This document shows positions 1-10,890 of a DNA stretch of 64,000 nt, piece by piece. The first letter of the stretch is position 1. Each line of letters starts with the position of its first letter. The DNA is taken from NCBI RefSeq assembly GCF_008831285.2, contig NC_045151.1, forward strand, positions 11,398,571 to 11,462,570, given 5' to 3'. Source of the DNA: Nymphaea colorata. Its lineage: Eukaryota > Streptophyta > Magnoliopsida > Nymphaeales > Nymphaeaceae. Both the position numbers and the translations under genes were made by a program. The notes beneath the pieces are model-generated. The model saw only the letters and a list, made by a program, of their open reading frames with translations. It was not told the origin of the DNA and searched no databases.

Positions 1-102
1 AATCCCTTTCAAAAGTTTCCTAACTTCTGTTTCTCTCTCTCTCTGTTCTTGTGTTAATTTGCCCAATTCTCACTCGTTCTGTCCCTTTGTCTTTCCATGC
101 AG
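1..102 (+). other. 3' end of a spliceosomal intron upstream of the GIR1-like exon
   Basis: A CT-rich tract followed by a pyrimidine run ending in CCATGCAG at 95-102 is a textbook plant 3' splice site, and a CTAAC branch-point-like motif lies near 20-24. The GC-rich coding sequence starts immediately after the AG. The ATG at 97-99 lies inside the acceptor itself, so I read it as a chance start rather than the real initiation codon. The first exon would then lie left of the window. This is an inference from motif and composition; a transcript would settle it. Confidence 0.65.
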
Positions 103-648
103 TCGGGCGAGATCTACCTTCACAGAAGCGCCGTCACCGACGAAGGCAAGGCCGTCCACGACCTCAACTTCCCGCCTCCATCGTCGTCGTCGTCGTCGTC
201 CTCTTTCTCTGTAAAGCCGAACGACTTCCGCGGCCTCACCGCCGGCAACCTCGACCTGACCCTCAACCTTCCGTCCGCCATTAGCAACCACAGCGTCTGC
301 ACCCTGGAGAAGGTCAGGTCCGCCCTGGAGCGTGCCGAGCGTCGGGCCGCCGGCCGGAAACGCACCGATGGTTCGCCCTCGTCTCCTGCGACGTCCACGT
401 CCACAGCCTCCGCCTCGTCGGACAGATCCGGCGCGTCAGACGATAGGCCGGCGGGATCGAGGGTGGCGGCGGAGCAAGAGCGGTCGACCGAACCGATGTT
501 CGCCGCGGGGTGCCCCAGCTGCCTGCTATACGTGCTCATCTCCGGCAGCAACCCGAAGTGTCCGCGCTGCGGCGCCGTCGTGCCGTTGCCCTCCCGAGCT
601 TCCCCTGCAAAGAAGCCTCGCTTAGATCTCAACTCTTGTACAATCTGA
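103..648 (+). CDS. GIR1-like EAR-motif zinc-ribbon repressor, last exon (5' partial)
   Basis: This exon encodes about 181 residues and ends in TGA at 646-648. An EAR repression motif of LxLxL type (DLTLNLP) lies about 52 residues into the exon. It is followed by a basic helix-like stretch (LEKVRSALERAERR) and a long Ser/Ala/Asp-rich linker. Next comes a compact four-cysteine ribbon, CPSCLLYV followed by NPKCPRCG, and a basic C-terminal tail ending KKPRLDLNSCTI, which carries a second LDLN-type motif. This architecture matches the plant GLABRA2-INTERACTING REPRESSOR (GIR1/GIR2) group and its relatives. GIR1/GIR2 are reported to bridge a transcription factor to TOPLESS-type corepressors in the nucleus, so a role as a small transcriptional corepressor adaptor is likely. 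The exact partner is unknown. The exon is strongly GC-rich against the AT-rich surroundings and has a (TCG)n serine run near 180-205. A reading frame from the ATG at 97 is possible but sits in the splice acceptor. The residues before the EAR motif (GKAVHDLNFPP) look coding, which supports an upstream coding exon. Confidence 0.78.
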   Translation, partial: SGEIYLHRSAVTDEGKAVHDLNFPPPSSSSSSSSFSVKPNDFRGLTAGNLDLTLNLPSAISNHSVCTLEKVRSALERAERRAAGRKRTDGSPSSPATSTSTASASSDRSGASDDRPAGSRVAAEQERSTEPMFAAGCPSCLLYVLISGSNPKCPRCGAVVPLPSRASPAKKPRLDLNSCTI

Positions 649-845
649 ACGGCGCAGAATGAATTGGAAACGAAAAAAGGGAAAAAAAACAAACACTTGT
701 GAAACAAAGCGGTAGAAATATGAATTTTTGTTTAGGGGAGAATTCATGATTGTTATAGTTCCTTAACCTCCTTCTGTAATGATTATTTGGATTAATCATG
801 GAAAAATATAAATATATTTATATATATATCTTTTATTCCGTATTT
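649..845 (+). terminator. 3' UTR and probable polyadenylation region of the GIR1-like gene
   Basis: Composition changes sharply from GC-rich to AT-rich right after the stop codon. A TTTGTTTAGGGG stretch and AATATAAATATA / TATATATATC motifs near 805-830 are plant-type upstream and near-upstream polyadenylation elements. The exact cleavage site cannot be seen. Confidence 0.4.
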
Positions 846-1354
846 ATTCTCTCTCCTCCCATCTTGGTCATGTAATTAAATTCCCTTTCTTCGTTTTTTT
901 TTTAAAAATATGTAAGTTCATTTTTGTGATTTGCTAAACATAACAAGCAGCTGACTGTAGCTAAAGTTTTCCCCTCTGAAAAATTGCTTAACTAAGTTGG
1001 CTGTTGGCAAATGGATAAGACTATGAAATGTGCAAAATGGAGTAAATATGACAGCTATGTAACGTCCGTCCTCCATTTAAAGAGGACTATGTACAGATTT
1101 TTTTTTTTTTATTTCATTAAAACGTGGATGTGCAACACTAGTGTACAATCTTCATCACAAGCTCCACTTTTACTTAATCCCTATATTTTGTAAACATTTG
1201 GCATTAGATCATCAGATTCACGAAACTTCATAACCTAATATCGATTCATGAATGTCCCAACAATCTTTGGGGCTAACGTATAGAATATTTTGTTGTAGTC
1301 CCAGAAATAGCCCTTAAGGTGTTTGTAGCATTAAAAAGGGGTAAATTATTGTGG

Positions 1355-1407
<53 letters not shown>

Positions 1408-1833
1408 ATAAAGGGCATTCTATGTATATATATATATAATGCCTTTTATTAAAATTGTTAGATTTTAATGAGTGAGTAAATATTAGTAATAGTATGGAAA
1501 AAAAAAAAATTTAATGAGTCGGATATGACCTAATCCATTTAAGTTGAACGAGGAAGGTACTTGAATAAATTATTAGGCCCCTGCCCCATTCAATAGATTG
1601 TAGCCCCGCCCATTTATTACTGGGTTAGCATGGGGGGTTAGGTTTCATTCAGGCCCATCAATGCCGGGCTTTACGAGGCCAGCTGCCGGTGCCCAGCCTT
1701 GTTCGTGAACAGCTAGACCTCTTCATTAAATTTTATTCAAGGAAATCAACATAGTTAGCTTACATAAATCAGCATTTCCAACATGGTTGAAGATCAGATA
1801 AAGATGTATTGAAGATGGGTTCTGGTCTCATGC
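846..1833. other. Gene-free intergenic tract
   Basis: I see no coding potential or RNA gene here. The tract holds a (TA)n(GA)n microsatellite at 1356-1407 and short T and A runs near 893-905 and 1099-1110. The region 1600-1720 is rich in GGGC/GCCC words and may be a decayed family C transposon end, but no clear boundaries are visible. Confidence 0.5.
1356..1407. repeat. (TA)n(GA)n compound microsatellite
   Basis: About 34 bases of TA repeats run directly into about 18 bases of GA repeats, followed by a further short TA run near 1423-1438. Confidence 0.9.
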
Positions 1834-2010
1834 CAGTGGCGGAGCTAAAAAAGAAAAAAAAAAAAAAAAAAAGGCCGAGCGCCACTAATCCAAAAGCTTT
1901 CATACCTTAAGAAGCAGTCAGCAAATATTTGAAGGCCTCTTTACAAAAATAAATTTGTGAAGCTCGTGTGGGCAACTGCCCACACCTGCCAACATGCGGG
2001 TCCGCCACTG
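1834..2010. mobile_element. Family A hAT-like MITE (177 bp)
   Basis: The element starts CAGTGGCGGAGC and ends with the inverted copy TCCGCCACTG, giving a perfect 10-bp terminal inverted repeat. The flanks TCTCATGC (1826-1833) and TCATATGC (2011-2018) agree at 6 of 8 positions, consistent with an old 8-bp hAT-type target duplication. A palindrome GTGTGGGCAACTGCCCACAC lies at 1966-1985. There is no coding capacity, so movement would need an autonomous hAT transposase elsewhere. Confidence 0.75.
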
Positions 2011-2797
2011 TCATATGCATGTTTTATTGGAGGCACATAAAAGTGCAAAGAAAGAAGAATACATGTATGCCTTGTCTTGAAGTTATGACCCTCAATCAAA
2101 ATTATGAAATCCTCATTTAAAAATTGATTTATCTATCATTAAAGATTTTTCGTTTAAAGAGCTTCAATTGATTGCTAAATGACATAAGTAACACCCAATG
2201 TGTGGTGATTTCTAGGTCAATTGGTGAGCTTATGTACTCATGTTCCATATTATCATGTATTTTATTTTGTAGCATTTCCTAAAGTCAAAACCTATTTATT
2301 ATAAGGAGGCAATTTTTTATCGTTCAAACAAGGTACTCGATCCAATTTCGAGTCAGGTCATCATAATTAGTTTAAAATCAAGTTCAATGCGAGGTGAGAA
2401 TAAAAAATGTAGGGATTCCTAGTCTAAGGAAGAAGCTCTTTTGTTGCTGTTAGAAGGAGAAAATAAATGTGAACTACCCAGTGAGAAAAGGGCAAAATAG
2501 AGTGTGTACATACAAACTTTATATTTCCTTTTTATTAGAATCAAAGATTAACTATGAAAGGACTAGAGGGAATAAGCAAGGAGTTTCAAGTTATTGTATG
2601 TTAGGAAACTTGACAATAAGCTCAATGCTTGTTGGATGATGTTTGGAAGCTTAAGCAAAATTTTTTACCAACAACCCAAGTGAAGTTTCTTGGTTGATTA
2701 AGAGGCTGGAATTGCACCAAATCTCTTATGCATCATTAAGGGAATTAATCCAACTCAATTGATTAAAAGCAATTTAGTGGATGCTTACACATAATTA
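2011..2797. other. Gene-free tract
   Basis: AT-rich sequence without an open frame, RNA gene or repeat boundary that I can recognise. Confidence 0.4.
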
Positions 2798-3146
2798 AGG
2801 ATGTACAACGAGTCGAGCCAACTCAAACTCCATTCGAAGTCACCTGAGTAAGCTTGATTCATTTGATAAAAGAGTCGAACTCGAGCTTGAGCCAAAACTC
2901 AAGTTGTAAACTGACTCTTGTTCAAGTTACACAAGCTCACCTCCTGTTTTCCCGGTTTGTTAATCATCAGGAGCACGTCCATAATTGTGATGAATTTTAA
3001 TCTCCTTTTTGTGGTTTTCATTTTCATTTAAAGAAATAAAAATATATGAATCAAGTGAGATGAACTTAAACGAGTAGAGCTCGAGCTCGAGCTCGCCTCC
3101 TAAAGCACGGCTCGAACTCGAGCTTGGCTTGCTCATTGCACATTAA
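2798..3146. mobile_element. Family E hAT-like element, degraded
   Basis: The left end reads TAAGGATGTACAACGAGTCG and the right end GGCTTGCTCATTGCACATTA, which are imperfect inverted copies. Both sub-ends are full of GAGTCGAACTCGAGC words, the same vocabulary as the elements at 8029-8568 and 12883-14067. I could not find a convincing 8-bp target duplication, so the boundaries are approximate. Confidence 0.5.
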
Positions 3147-3924
3147 TGCTACATGTAAGAATGGCCAAACATTCTTTTATGAAATTAAGTTTGGTGTGTC
3201 AAATTTTTCTACATTATGTATATGGTCATGACATCAAAAATAAAATTGTGCAACCATAATCCATTTCTCTGGACTTCATATCTCATTGCACATCCAAAAC
3301 TTTAAACTCTTTTACTTCTGAATGAATGCGCAAATTAAGACAAGAAACAAGATTTGGAATAAAGAAAGCACTGAGAATCTTTCACATTCGCACTAAATTA
3401 AATATCTCATTTGGCTTCACTACATTGAAAAGTTGAGATGGTAAATATTGATCACAACTAGTAAGACAATTGCGAATGGGAGAATTCTAATAACTGCAAA
3501 AAACCACTAGGGAAAGCACTCTATCGAATTACATCCGCTCAATTAAGTTGGATAAACGGGACGTTTGATGGTTTGGAATTTTGATTGAAGAATGAACACA
3601 ATTCCTTCTCAAACTGGAACGGAATCAAAATTCCAGATTTGAGTTTCCTAATTCTCAAAACAAAATACCCCATTTGTTTAATAATTCTAATTTTTAAAAA
3701 AATAAGAATTTTCATTCTAAAGTTCCATGATTGTAGGTATATCAAACTCCCTGTATGGTCATGGCTGATTGGCACCATCCTGAATCTGGATGGGCGTTTG
3801 AGAATTTTCTTTCACATTGATAAAGGGCTTCACTTACTTAAAGTGTAGGGACGCCAATAAATCCAATGTCCGATTGAACCGCTTTAAAAAGAAAAAAAAG
3901 GTCGCTTATAGAAAAAAATAATAC
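3147..3924. other. Gene-free tract
   Basis: AT-rich. The segment 3570-3790 has overlapping short open frames on both strands, but neither resembles a known protein. It contains AGGAATTCCAAATTT-like inverted sequence and may be a decayed MITE. Confidence 0.35.
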
Positions 3925-4243
3925 TCAAGTAAGAAATCGGATCAGATTCAGATTTCAGAAATGACCTTAAATCATATTTGGATTTTCACATTAAATATAA
4001 TGTTAAATAAATATCCTATATCCAATGTTTACAGTGTGGTCTCCATTTGGCTTGACAGTTGGATTTTGATTGGGATGTTTATCTAAAATTTAGATTCGGA
4101 TTTATGAATTCAGATTCGGATATGGTATAGATTTTTCTTTGTATGTTTTTTACTCCGAATTTGAATCTGAATAAATGAACATCTGAAAAACTGGATATGC
4201 AAAAGTGCATATCTGATTTGAATCCGATCTGTTCAGGTCCCTA
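3925..4243. mobile_element. Family D hAT-like element (GGATTTGGAT-rich), approximate borders
   Basis: The segment is dense in variants of GATTCAGATTCGGAT and ends TTCAGGTCCCTA at 4243. The same ending occurs at 47930, and the matching opposite end TAGGGATGTCAGTATATCCG occurs at 24914. The shared ends mark a dispersed family. The left border here is not clear. Confidence 0.5.
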
Positions 4244-4910
4244 TCAAAATGCAAAAGACATTTCCAGGCAGTTCAAATGAACAATTGAAAATGGTCATGT
4301 TCAGTTCTAGTGGGACTTTTCTTGATAAAAAATAAGATCTTCATCAATTAATGTCAATGTCTTGATCATTCAAGTGGCTATATGATTCACAGGTGCCTTA
4401 AATAGAAAATATATGGATTAGCCCTGCTTGCATTTCAAACACTTCATTGGCTAAAGGACTTTGAATACGTTAAGAAGCAGAGCCCATATTGTGTCTTGAT
4501 TAATGCACTTGCCCTGAAAAGCTTAGGGAATTAAGAGAAATTGTGCCTTCGGTACATGGTGTATCCAATAGTTGGATACAAATTCTCATCTTAGTGAGGA
4601 ATTAAATTCAAAAGCCGAAGGGTAGAGGATGGATTTATATTTCTTTAGACTTGCACTCATTTTTGTAGCTTATAAGTTAAAAAAATGAAAGCTATTTATT
4701 ATATGTTCTATGTGTTATAGAGGTTTATTGTTGCATGTTCCCAAAAAATTGGGATATATTAATTTCATATTGTATATAAAAAAAATGGTATAGTCATTAA
4801 TGGTGTGAAAACCCATGCCACTTAAAAATTCTAGATGTTTAATGGAACATAAATTCACTAGGGGCCATTTGACTGCTTTTAATTTAGAATCCTTAATTAG
4901 GATTTGAGAA
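4244..4910. other. Gene-free tract
   Basis: AT-rich sequence with no recognisable gene. From about 4861 it appears to be the left part of an older MITE-like sequence (GGGGCCATTTGACTG), interrupted by the insertion at 4911-5136. Confidence 0.4.
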
Positions 4911-4987
4911 CAGTGGTGGAGCCAAAAAAATTCGCTCGATGGATACTTGTTTAAAAATACTCAAATCTGGTGTGATACTTATATATA

Positions 4988-5042
<55 letters not shown>

Positions 5043-5136
5043 ATAAATATTTGAGATTCTTGTTTAAAAATAAAGAACTTTTAAGAGACTAGTGTGAGCA
5101 ACTGCCCACACCAGTCACCATATGGCTACGCCACCG
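4911..5136. mobile_element. Family A hAT-like MITE (226 bp) with exact 8-bp target duplication
   Basis: The left end is CAGTGGTGGAGCC and the right end GGCTACGCCACCG, inverted copies with 10 of 13 matches. The flanks are identical, TTTGAGAA at 4903-4910 and 5137-5144, an exact 8-bp duplication typical of hAT insertion. Inside are a long (TA)n run (4979-5040) and the family palindrome at 5092-5111. The host sequence around it (GGATTTGAGAA / TTTGAGAAGGTTGATT) reads continuously if the element is removed. Confidence 0.85.
4979..5040. repeat. (TA)n microsatellite inside a MITE
   Basis: Almost uninterrupted TA dinucleotides, with one TC interruption near 4989. Confidence 0.9.
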
Positions 5137-5144
5137 TTTGAGAA

Positions 5145-5982
5145 GGTTGATTTAAAATCATTAGCCCTCTTTGTTTGGATCTTAAATTTGGCCTTTTCTT
5201 AATACAAAATGTTAAAATAAGGATATCAAGTACGGATCTTAGGCCTGACTAAGGACTCTTAGTTTGATGAACCATGGACTGTTTATCGTGGATCTTTTGC
5301 TACAATAGCTGAAGTATGGCACATCAGAATGAACCTGACAAATTGGACACAAGGTCCAGCAAATTAAGATGTTTCAGGATTCTTGATGTTCTAAAAAAAT
5401 GGTGATTTTTTTACCAACTAAAATGATATTCTGTGACAACTATCTATATGGTTCAAATTAAGACGATGGAGATAGAAAGAGAAACGAAACAAGAAAGAAA
5501 GAAGGCCATCATTGGAACATGTCATGTTTCATTTGATTCTTTTGTTCTTTGCGTATAAAGTTTCTCGCCCGTGCATATACATTTCCCTTGTAGGCAGGGC
5601 CCGAACCCACAGCAGGCCTGCTCCGGAAACATTTAATGTCATTAAAAGAACGGCTAGAGTTTTTTTTTTTGATATTCTTGTCGGCTATTTAATAGTAAAA
5701 TTAAAACAAAAAAGAAAACTTATGATATTTTGAGATAAATTGGTGGACACCAAACTCTTAGGTGTTAGACTCGGACTAAAGAATAATATCGGTAATTCAT
5801 CGTTTCCGTTCCCGATGGTTGAGAAAAAGCAAAGATAAAAATGAGATAAAGTATTTTAGTCATGCAGTATTAGTTAACAACTTTGTTTTTCTCTCAACCA
5901 TCAATTAAAAAATAAAATAATGCATGATATTTTGAGAGGAATTTGTGGTACCAAACCATTAAATGGTGAACCTGTAATTAGA
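5145..5982. other. Gene-free tract
   Basis: No supported gene. A 73-residue frame at 5512-5733 has no similarity I recognise. The segments near 5720-5860 and 5905-5975 share ATTTTGAGA..ATTTGTGG words and may be related repeats. Confidence 0.35.
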
Positions 5983-6225
5983 CTTAGGCATTGGGCCGGG
6001 TACTGGACAGGTATCGGTACCGCTCTCTACCGGGTCGGCCTGATGGGGTTTGATATCCTTTTAATATTATTTTTATTTTAATAACAATATATATTTTACT
6101 ATTAAAAAATATATTTTATATTAAAAAATTATTTTATATTTAAAATATTTTTTATTTTAATCAAACCGAGCCCGAGGTCGGGTTTCAAGCTGCAGGCTAA
6201 CCCGAACTCGACTCAATCATCTATT
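5983..6225. mobile_element. Family C MITE with AT core
   Basis: GC-rich ends (TTAGGCATTGGGCCGGG at the left, CCCGAGGTCGGG and GCTAACCCG at the right) flank a core made almost only of A and T. The same plan is seen at 16536-16757 and 18190-18475. The left end matches the inverted ends of those copies. Boundaries are approximate. Confidence 0.5.
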
Positions 6226-8020
6226 TAAGACTAGAAAAACAAAGATAACAATGGGATAAAGTATTTTAGTAACTTTCTCAATCATCCATCTTAGAAGCAT
6301 AGATTGCTATAATTATCCTTGAATCTAGCATCTAAGGGCTTAGTACTTACTGATTTCTCATATTTTCAAGAACCTGTTCATAACTTTTCCAGTTACAATT
6401 GTAAATCGATATTTTCAGCTATAAATTTGATGTTTGCATTTTGTGTTTTGAAAATCAGAGCCCCTTTCATATCTGGTTGGCTTACTTTCAATGCATAAAA
6501 AAGTGTGTGATCCAATTAATTAGTTGCCTAAGTAGATTAACGAGAAGATAATTAAAATTTAAATTATGGGTGACTTAAATTGCACTCAGCTTTACCGATT
6601 CCCAACTGATCTCAAAGGGATTGGTTTTATAATAATATGTACAAACGTTATCTAACTCGCTCTCTCGCACATGCCACATCCAAACATAGTTGGTTGACTC
6701 GTTGAGTTGGTTCATGAATCGCTCGAGTCAGCTCGGATGGTTAAAAAACCTGGCTATGAGCCAATGTTGGTGTGATTCGGTCCGACATGCCTTTGGCTCA
6801 GTTTGACTCGGAATTGATTCATCTGACTCATCCGATTCAGGTTATTTTAAAACTGGACCGAGTTGGTAAGTCTAACTGACGGAACTGATGAGTTAACTAG
6901 CTAACCCAATAACCGGGGCAATCTGTTGATCTGAGTTTGAGTCAACCAAGCCACTTGGCTAAAAGCTGAGCCCGACAGCCTTATGTGATTTGTATCAGCC
7001 TGATTCCTCAAAGAAGGGTGGTAATTACCCGACGGGACAAAGTCTTCGTGTCCGACGCAAACACGGATGGAGCTGGCGAGGAAACCAAGTCCAATTAATG
7101 ATGTAGATTTGGTTGTCGATTTTGTGGCCGAATTCCAACGAAATCCCAGTATCGGAGGTAAGAAAGTAGGGAAGCTTTCTAACTAACACAAGAGAATTCA
7201 AATCTCTTCAATGCAAGATACTGGCATATGATTAAAGATAAAGTATACGAGAAAACGTTGGGATATGAACATTAATGGTGATTTATGGTGCAACAACATT
7301 TCACAGTAATTTTAGTAATAGTTTATGGTGTTCACAGTTGTGAACTTTCTATCAATTCGGCAACATTGACCACTCTGACAGATTTGAATCCTAGGATACA
7401 TAACAGGAGAATTCAAATCTATAGGATATGATATTGGATGTTATGGGACAGATAAAAATAAAAAAGTTAATCGTTAGAAAACAGTATCTGCAGTAGCATT
7501 AGCGACAGTTTTCTAATATAACAACGGTTTATTGTAGCAGACAATAGTATTTTTAATTTTTGGACAGCCCTCAGATTAATTGAGTTTGTGCTAGAAAACT
7601 GATCGGACAAAAACCAAAAAATGCACGGAAGGCAGAACCGGAAGAAAATTTATGTGGGCAGAGGCGGAACTATCAAAATTTATGTGGGGCCGATTATCAT
7701 TTGTAAGATTGGAGGGGAGGCCCTAATTAATTTTGAAAAGATTGTAAAAATTCAGTACGCTTCAGGCCCCACTGCAGCAGCATACATTGAAGCCCCACTG
7801 CGGCAGCATACATTAATTTCATTTAGATAAGTTTTCGCTTCCCCTGAGTAACTTGTCGGGTCAAATGATATACATATGTAGAAGCTGAAACCATTCTGCC
7901 ATCTTCAGCTCCGTCCAATCACAGCCACCACTTGATGCATTACATTAAGCGATGTGCTACGAGAGGCAAGAGAAATTCTCTTTCCAAACCCAAATGAAAA
8001 TAATCTAGGAATCCTCTACA
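6226..8020. other. Gene-free tract with decayed repeats
   Basis: The segment 6660-6990 is rich in TTGACTCG/GAGTCAAC words and is probably a degraded transposon. The segment 7655-7830 is a family B-like piece (GGGCAGAGGCGGAAC, TTTTGAAAAGATTG) that ends in a 27-bp imperfect tandem duplication around 7763-7815 (GCCCCACTGCRGCAGCATAC). A short open stretch at 7098-7170 followed by GAGGTAAG looks exon-like, but it is isolated and I do not call it a gene. Confidence 0.4.
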
Positions 8021-8028
8021 AATATATC

Positions 8029-8568
8029 TAGGGCTGAGCAATGAGTCAAGTTACTCGAGGTCGACTCGTTAAAGTTCGGATTGTGAATGAGTTTGAGCCG
8101 AGTCATTTGTTTAATGAGTCGAACTGAGTTCATGAGTCGACTCGTTTAAATAATCGAGTCGAGTTGAAGTTCACTGAACTCGAACGGTTAAAGCTCAACT
8201 TAGCTCGAAAATGATGTGTAGTGAGTTTTAAATATCCGAATCGTTTTTTAATTAGAAAACAAGTATATTGACGTTAATTAATTATGTAAGTTTTTACAAA
8301 AGCTCCTTCAAGTTTGTTGAGCCTTAATCGAGTTGAGCTGGATTTATGGCAAAGTAATAGTCCATATATTCAAACGTATTTGTCGAGTCTAACTCAAGTA
8401 GAGCTCGAGCTCAACATGTAACTACATAGTCAAGCTCAAGCTGCTTCTGTCAAGCTATTCTCAAGCTCAAGTCTGTCAAGCTATTCTCGAGCTCAAGGTT
8501 TTATTAGTCGAACTGTACTCGAACTGACTGAACTTGGGCTCGACTCAAGTCCTGTTCCATCACCCCTA
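8029..8568. mobile_element. Family E hAT-like element (540 bp)
   Basis: The left end is TAGGGCTGAGCAATGAGTC and the right end, read inverted, starts TAGGGGTGATGGAACAGG. The flanks AATATATC (8021-8028) and CATATATC (8569-8576) match at 7 of 8 bases. The interior repeats GAGTCGA, CTCGAGCT and CAAGCTC words. There is no transposase frame, so it is non-autonomous. It is the empty relative of the gene-carrying element at 12883-14067. Confidence 0.75.
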
Positions 8569-8783
8569 CATATATCAATTGCTTTGCATATGGGATTGAT
8601 TCAACAACCAGCAGATATACATGTTCTCTTCTTTGTATATATTTCCTTTATTTTGGATTAAAATTTACGGATGATGCGTATCTTAATTAAACATCTAATA
8701 CTAAATAAATTAATATTCTTTATCTGTCTGAGCTAGTTTTCTGAAATGGCCTATAAGTGGACTACTCAAGATGAAGCAATTAA

Positions 8784-8814
<31 letters not shown>

Positions 8815-9399
8815 GATTTGATGTTTGGGTGCTCATTATAATAATGTGGTGCCATTAATTTCTTGGACTTGGCCGTGGCAACTGAGAATTAATTGGCTGT
8901 CGATGGAGTTCTTCCTTCCAAGGAAAAAACGAACCTAACCCATTGACAAACAGGCTACCAATTTTGTGAAGGGCCACCCACTTGTGAATGAGGCGAAGCT
9001 TTGAAAGGACCCACCAACATGAAGGGGTGACAGGTTCATAAGGTGGCATGTCTCTTTTGCTCATTAATTGGCATTAGCTAATCCACATTAAATGTGTTGG
9101 ACTCCCATCACATTTCGCTTTCCCATTCCAAGTCCCTTAAATGCATCCCGTCCACTTCCCATCAGTCGGCAAAATTGATTGCATTTATTATCGGTCATTA
9201 ACTAACCCCTCACACTCGAGTTAATTAAATTACCCTTCAAGATTCTATGACCCTAGAACTGGATTTCTAACACATTGGAGTTTCAAGTTAAAAAAGTAGT
9301 TTAGGCATAAACAGAAAATATATTGATATCAATTGTTAGGTTAATGGAAATAATAACACAAATCGTTTCATGAATATGTTATGTGACAAGCACAAATAT
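8569..9399. other. Gene-free tract
   Basis: Contains a (TA)n run at 8788-8814. A 69-residue minus-strand frame at 8855-9064 resembles no family known to me. Nothing else is supported. Confidence 0.35.
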
Positions 9400-9690
9400 A
9401 ATATGTAGGGGCAGAACCAGAAAATTCTGGCTAAGGGGCACCAAATATAAAATTGTTATGTCATATAATATAGTGTTTCGTTAATCTGCCTTAATTTCTT
9501 TCGATAATATGTTGGGGCAGAACCATAAAATTCTAGCTAAGGGGCACCAAATATAAAATTTTAAATTTTAACTTTTTAAGGGACATCAACATGTAAGTAA
9601 AAAAACTAAAAAATATTAATACAAAATTAAGAAATTTTTTGGGTTGTGTGGACAACTGTCCACACCTCCCTCCACCTGATGGTATCAATC
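9400..9690. mobile_element. Family A remnant with internal duplication
   Basis: A stretch of about 53 bases (GGGGCAGAACC..AAAATTCT..CTAAGGGGCACC) occurs twice, starting near 9400 and 9507, so the left end was duplicated about 107 bp apart. The right part holds a perfect palindrome GTGTGGACAACTGTCCACAC at 9646-9665, a variant of the family palindrome in which both arms have changed together. It ends near CCTCCCTCCACC. Confidence 0.55.
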
Positions 9691-10490
9691 TATCATTCAT
9701 GTCAAACAACTCCTGATGATCCATTTGGCAAATAAAACAATATATAACTGTTTGATGAACATGACAAAAAAAACTGAAGTAGATTCATGAAACATTTTAA
9801 AATGTATTTTATGAATCAACCCTAAATTTAAGAGTAAATTCATGGAACAATTATAAATTGTTTCATTTACCAAACAAGCTTTTTTTGTCATAACTGAAAC
9901 AAATTTCTCAAGGATGCGCGAGTGTACTCTTTCTTTTGTTAGATGTGAAAGCGACTCGATTTGAAATTAGCGAAATTAGCTATTATTTTTATTAATATTT
10001 TTCACAACTTGAAGAAAATATCAAACACGACTAATTAATGCAAGATAAGCTCTAGAAATACTATAAAAATAGCATGTGCATGCCTTGCTCTCATTTAATT
10101 CTAACATTAATTAAGAGCTATAACGGGTCAATATACACGCATTAAAAGCATTCCATTATGATCTTCAAATCTAATTGCATCATTGTTGGCAGCGAATTTA
10201 ATGTAAGGTGGCTGTATTGACCGAGAAAGCATGAAAATGTTCTCACGCTAGCTGTATTTTTTCGATTAATTAGTACTATTTATTATCAAAATTTTGACGG
10301 TCTTCAGTCTTTTGCTAAAATTAAATGTAGGAATTAATAAAGAAATTTTCTCGGTACTTTTGAGTAGAAAATAAGGCATGTAAGTTCTTAAGAAAAATAA
10401 CTTATAATTTAAATAATTTCAAATAGCCAGAAACAAGGAATATAAAAATAGGTGTCATACATACAAGAGGTTCATTGTTTAAGAGACTTT
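9691..10490. other. Gene-free tract
   Basis: AT-rich sequence. No gene, RNA or repeat boundary recognised. Confidence 0.35.
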
Positions 10491-10570
10491 ATGGGGCATA
10501 GCATAGTTGGTCCAATTGACTATACAATGAAAGTCTGGTCATCAGTTTAATTTTTGTTGGTTCAAACAAT
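10491..10570 (+). mobile_element. Possible tRNA-derived SINE fragment
   Basis: TAGCATAGTTGG at 10499-10510 fits the RNA polymerase III A-box consensus TRGCNNAGTNGG. About 35 bp downstream, near 10544-10554, a weaker B-box-like sequence lies at the spacing expected for a tRNA head. No A-rich tail or flanking duplication is clear, so this is tentative. Confidence 0.3.
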
Positions 10571-10689
10571 TTATTTCTTAGGAATTAATTTTTGACCAAT
10601 TTATTCCGAAACAAAAATGAAATTTATGTTGGTAATGCTTAAAACTCTCACGTAATTTTATATGACAAGTGGTTTAGTAGAAAAGTCAT

Positions 10690-10890
10690 TGAGGTTGTGT
10701 TTGATTCTCCATGGATCTTAGATCAGATGGGATCTAAAATTCATCGATAGCTGAAATCCACAGTTTTATCAAACTGTAGTTTCAACATCCACCCCAATGC
10801 GGATCTCAAATCCTTTGGGGGTGGGGATGTTCAGACCTCAAAACCGCGGATATGATTCACCGTAATCAAACACGATGGATCTGGGTCAGT
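10690..10890. mobile_element. Decayed MITE with GTGTTTGATT inverted ends
   Basis: GTGTTTGATT near 10697 and its inverted copy AATCAAACAC near 10864-10873 bracket a segment with further internal inverted words (GGATCTTAGATC, GATCTGGG). The form is typical of plant MITEs. Target duplication not identified. Confidence 0.4.

Noticed and set aside
97-102. ATG at 97 as start codon of the left-edge gene
   Set aside because: It lies inside a strong 3' splice site (pyrimidine tract plus CCATGCAG), so the codon is probably intronic. It is kept only as an alternative.
120-707. 195-residue minus-strand frame over the left-edge gene
   Set aside because: It mirrors the GC-rich sense exon. The poly-Asp run is the complement of the (TCG)n serine run.
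7098-7180. Short open stretch followed by GAGGTAAG as an exon
   Set aside because: Isolated, under 30 residues, no acceptor or partner exon and no family resemblance.
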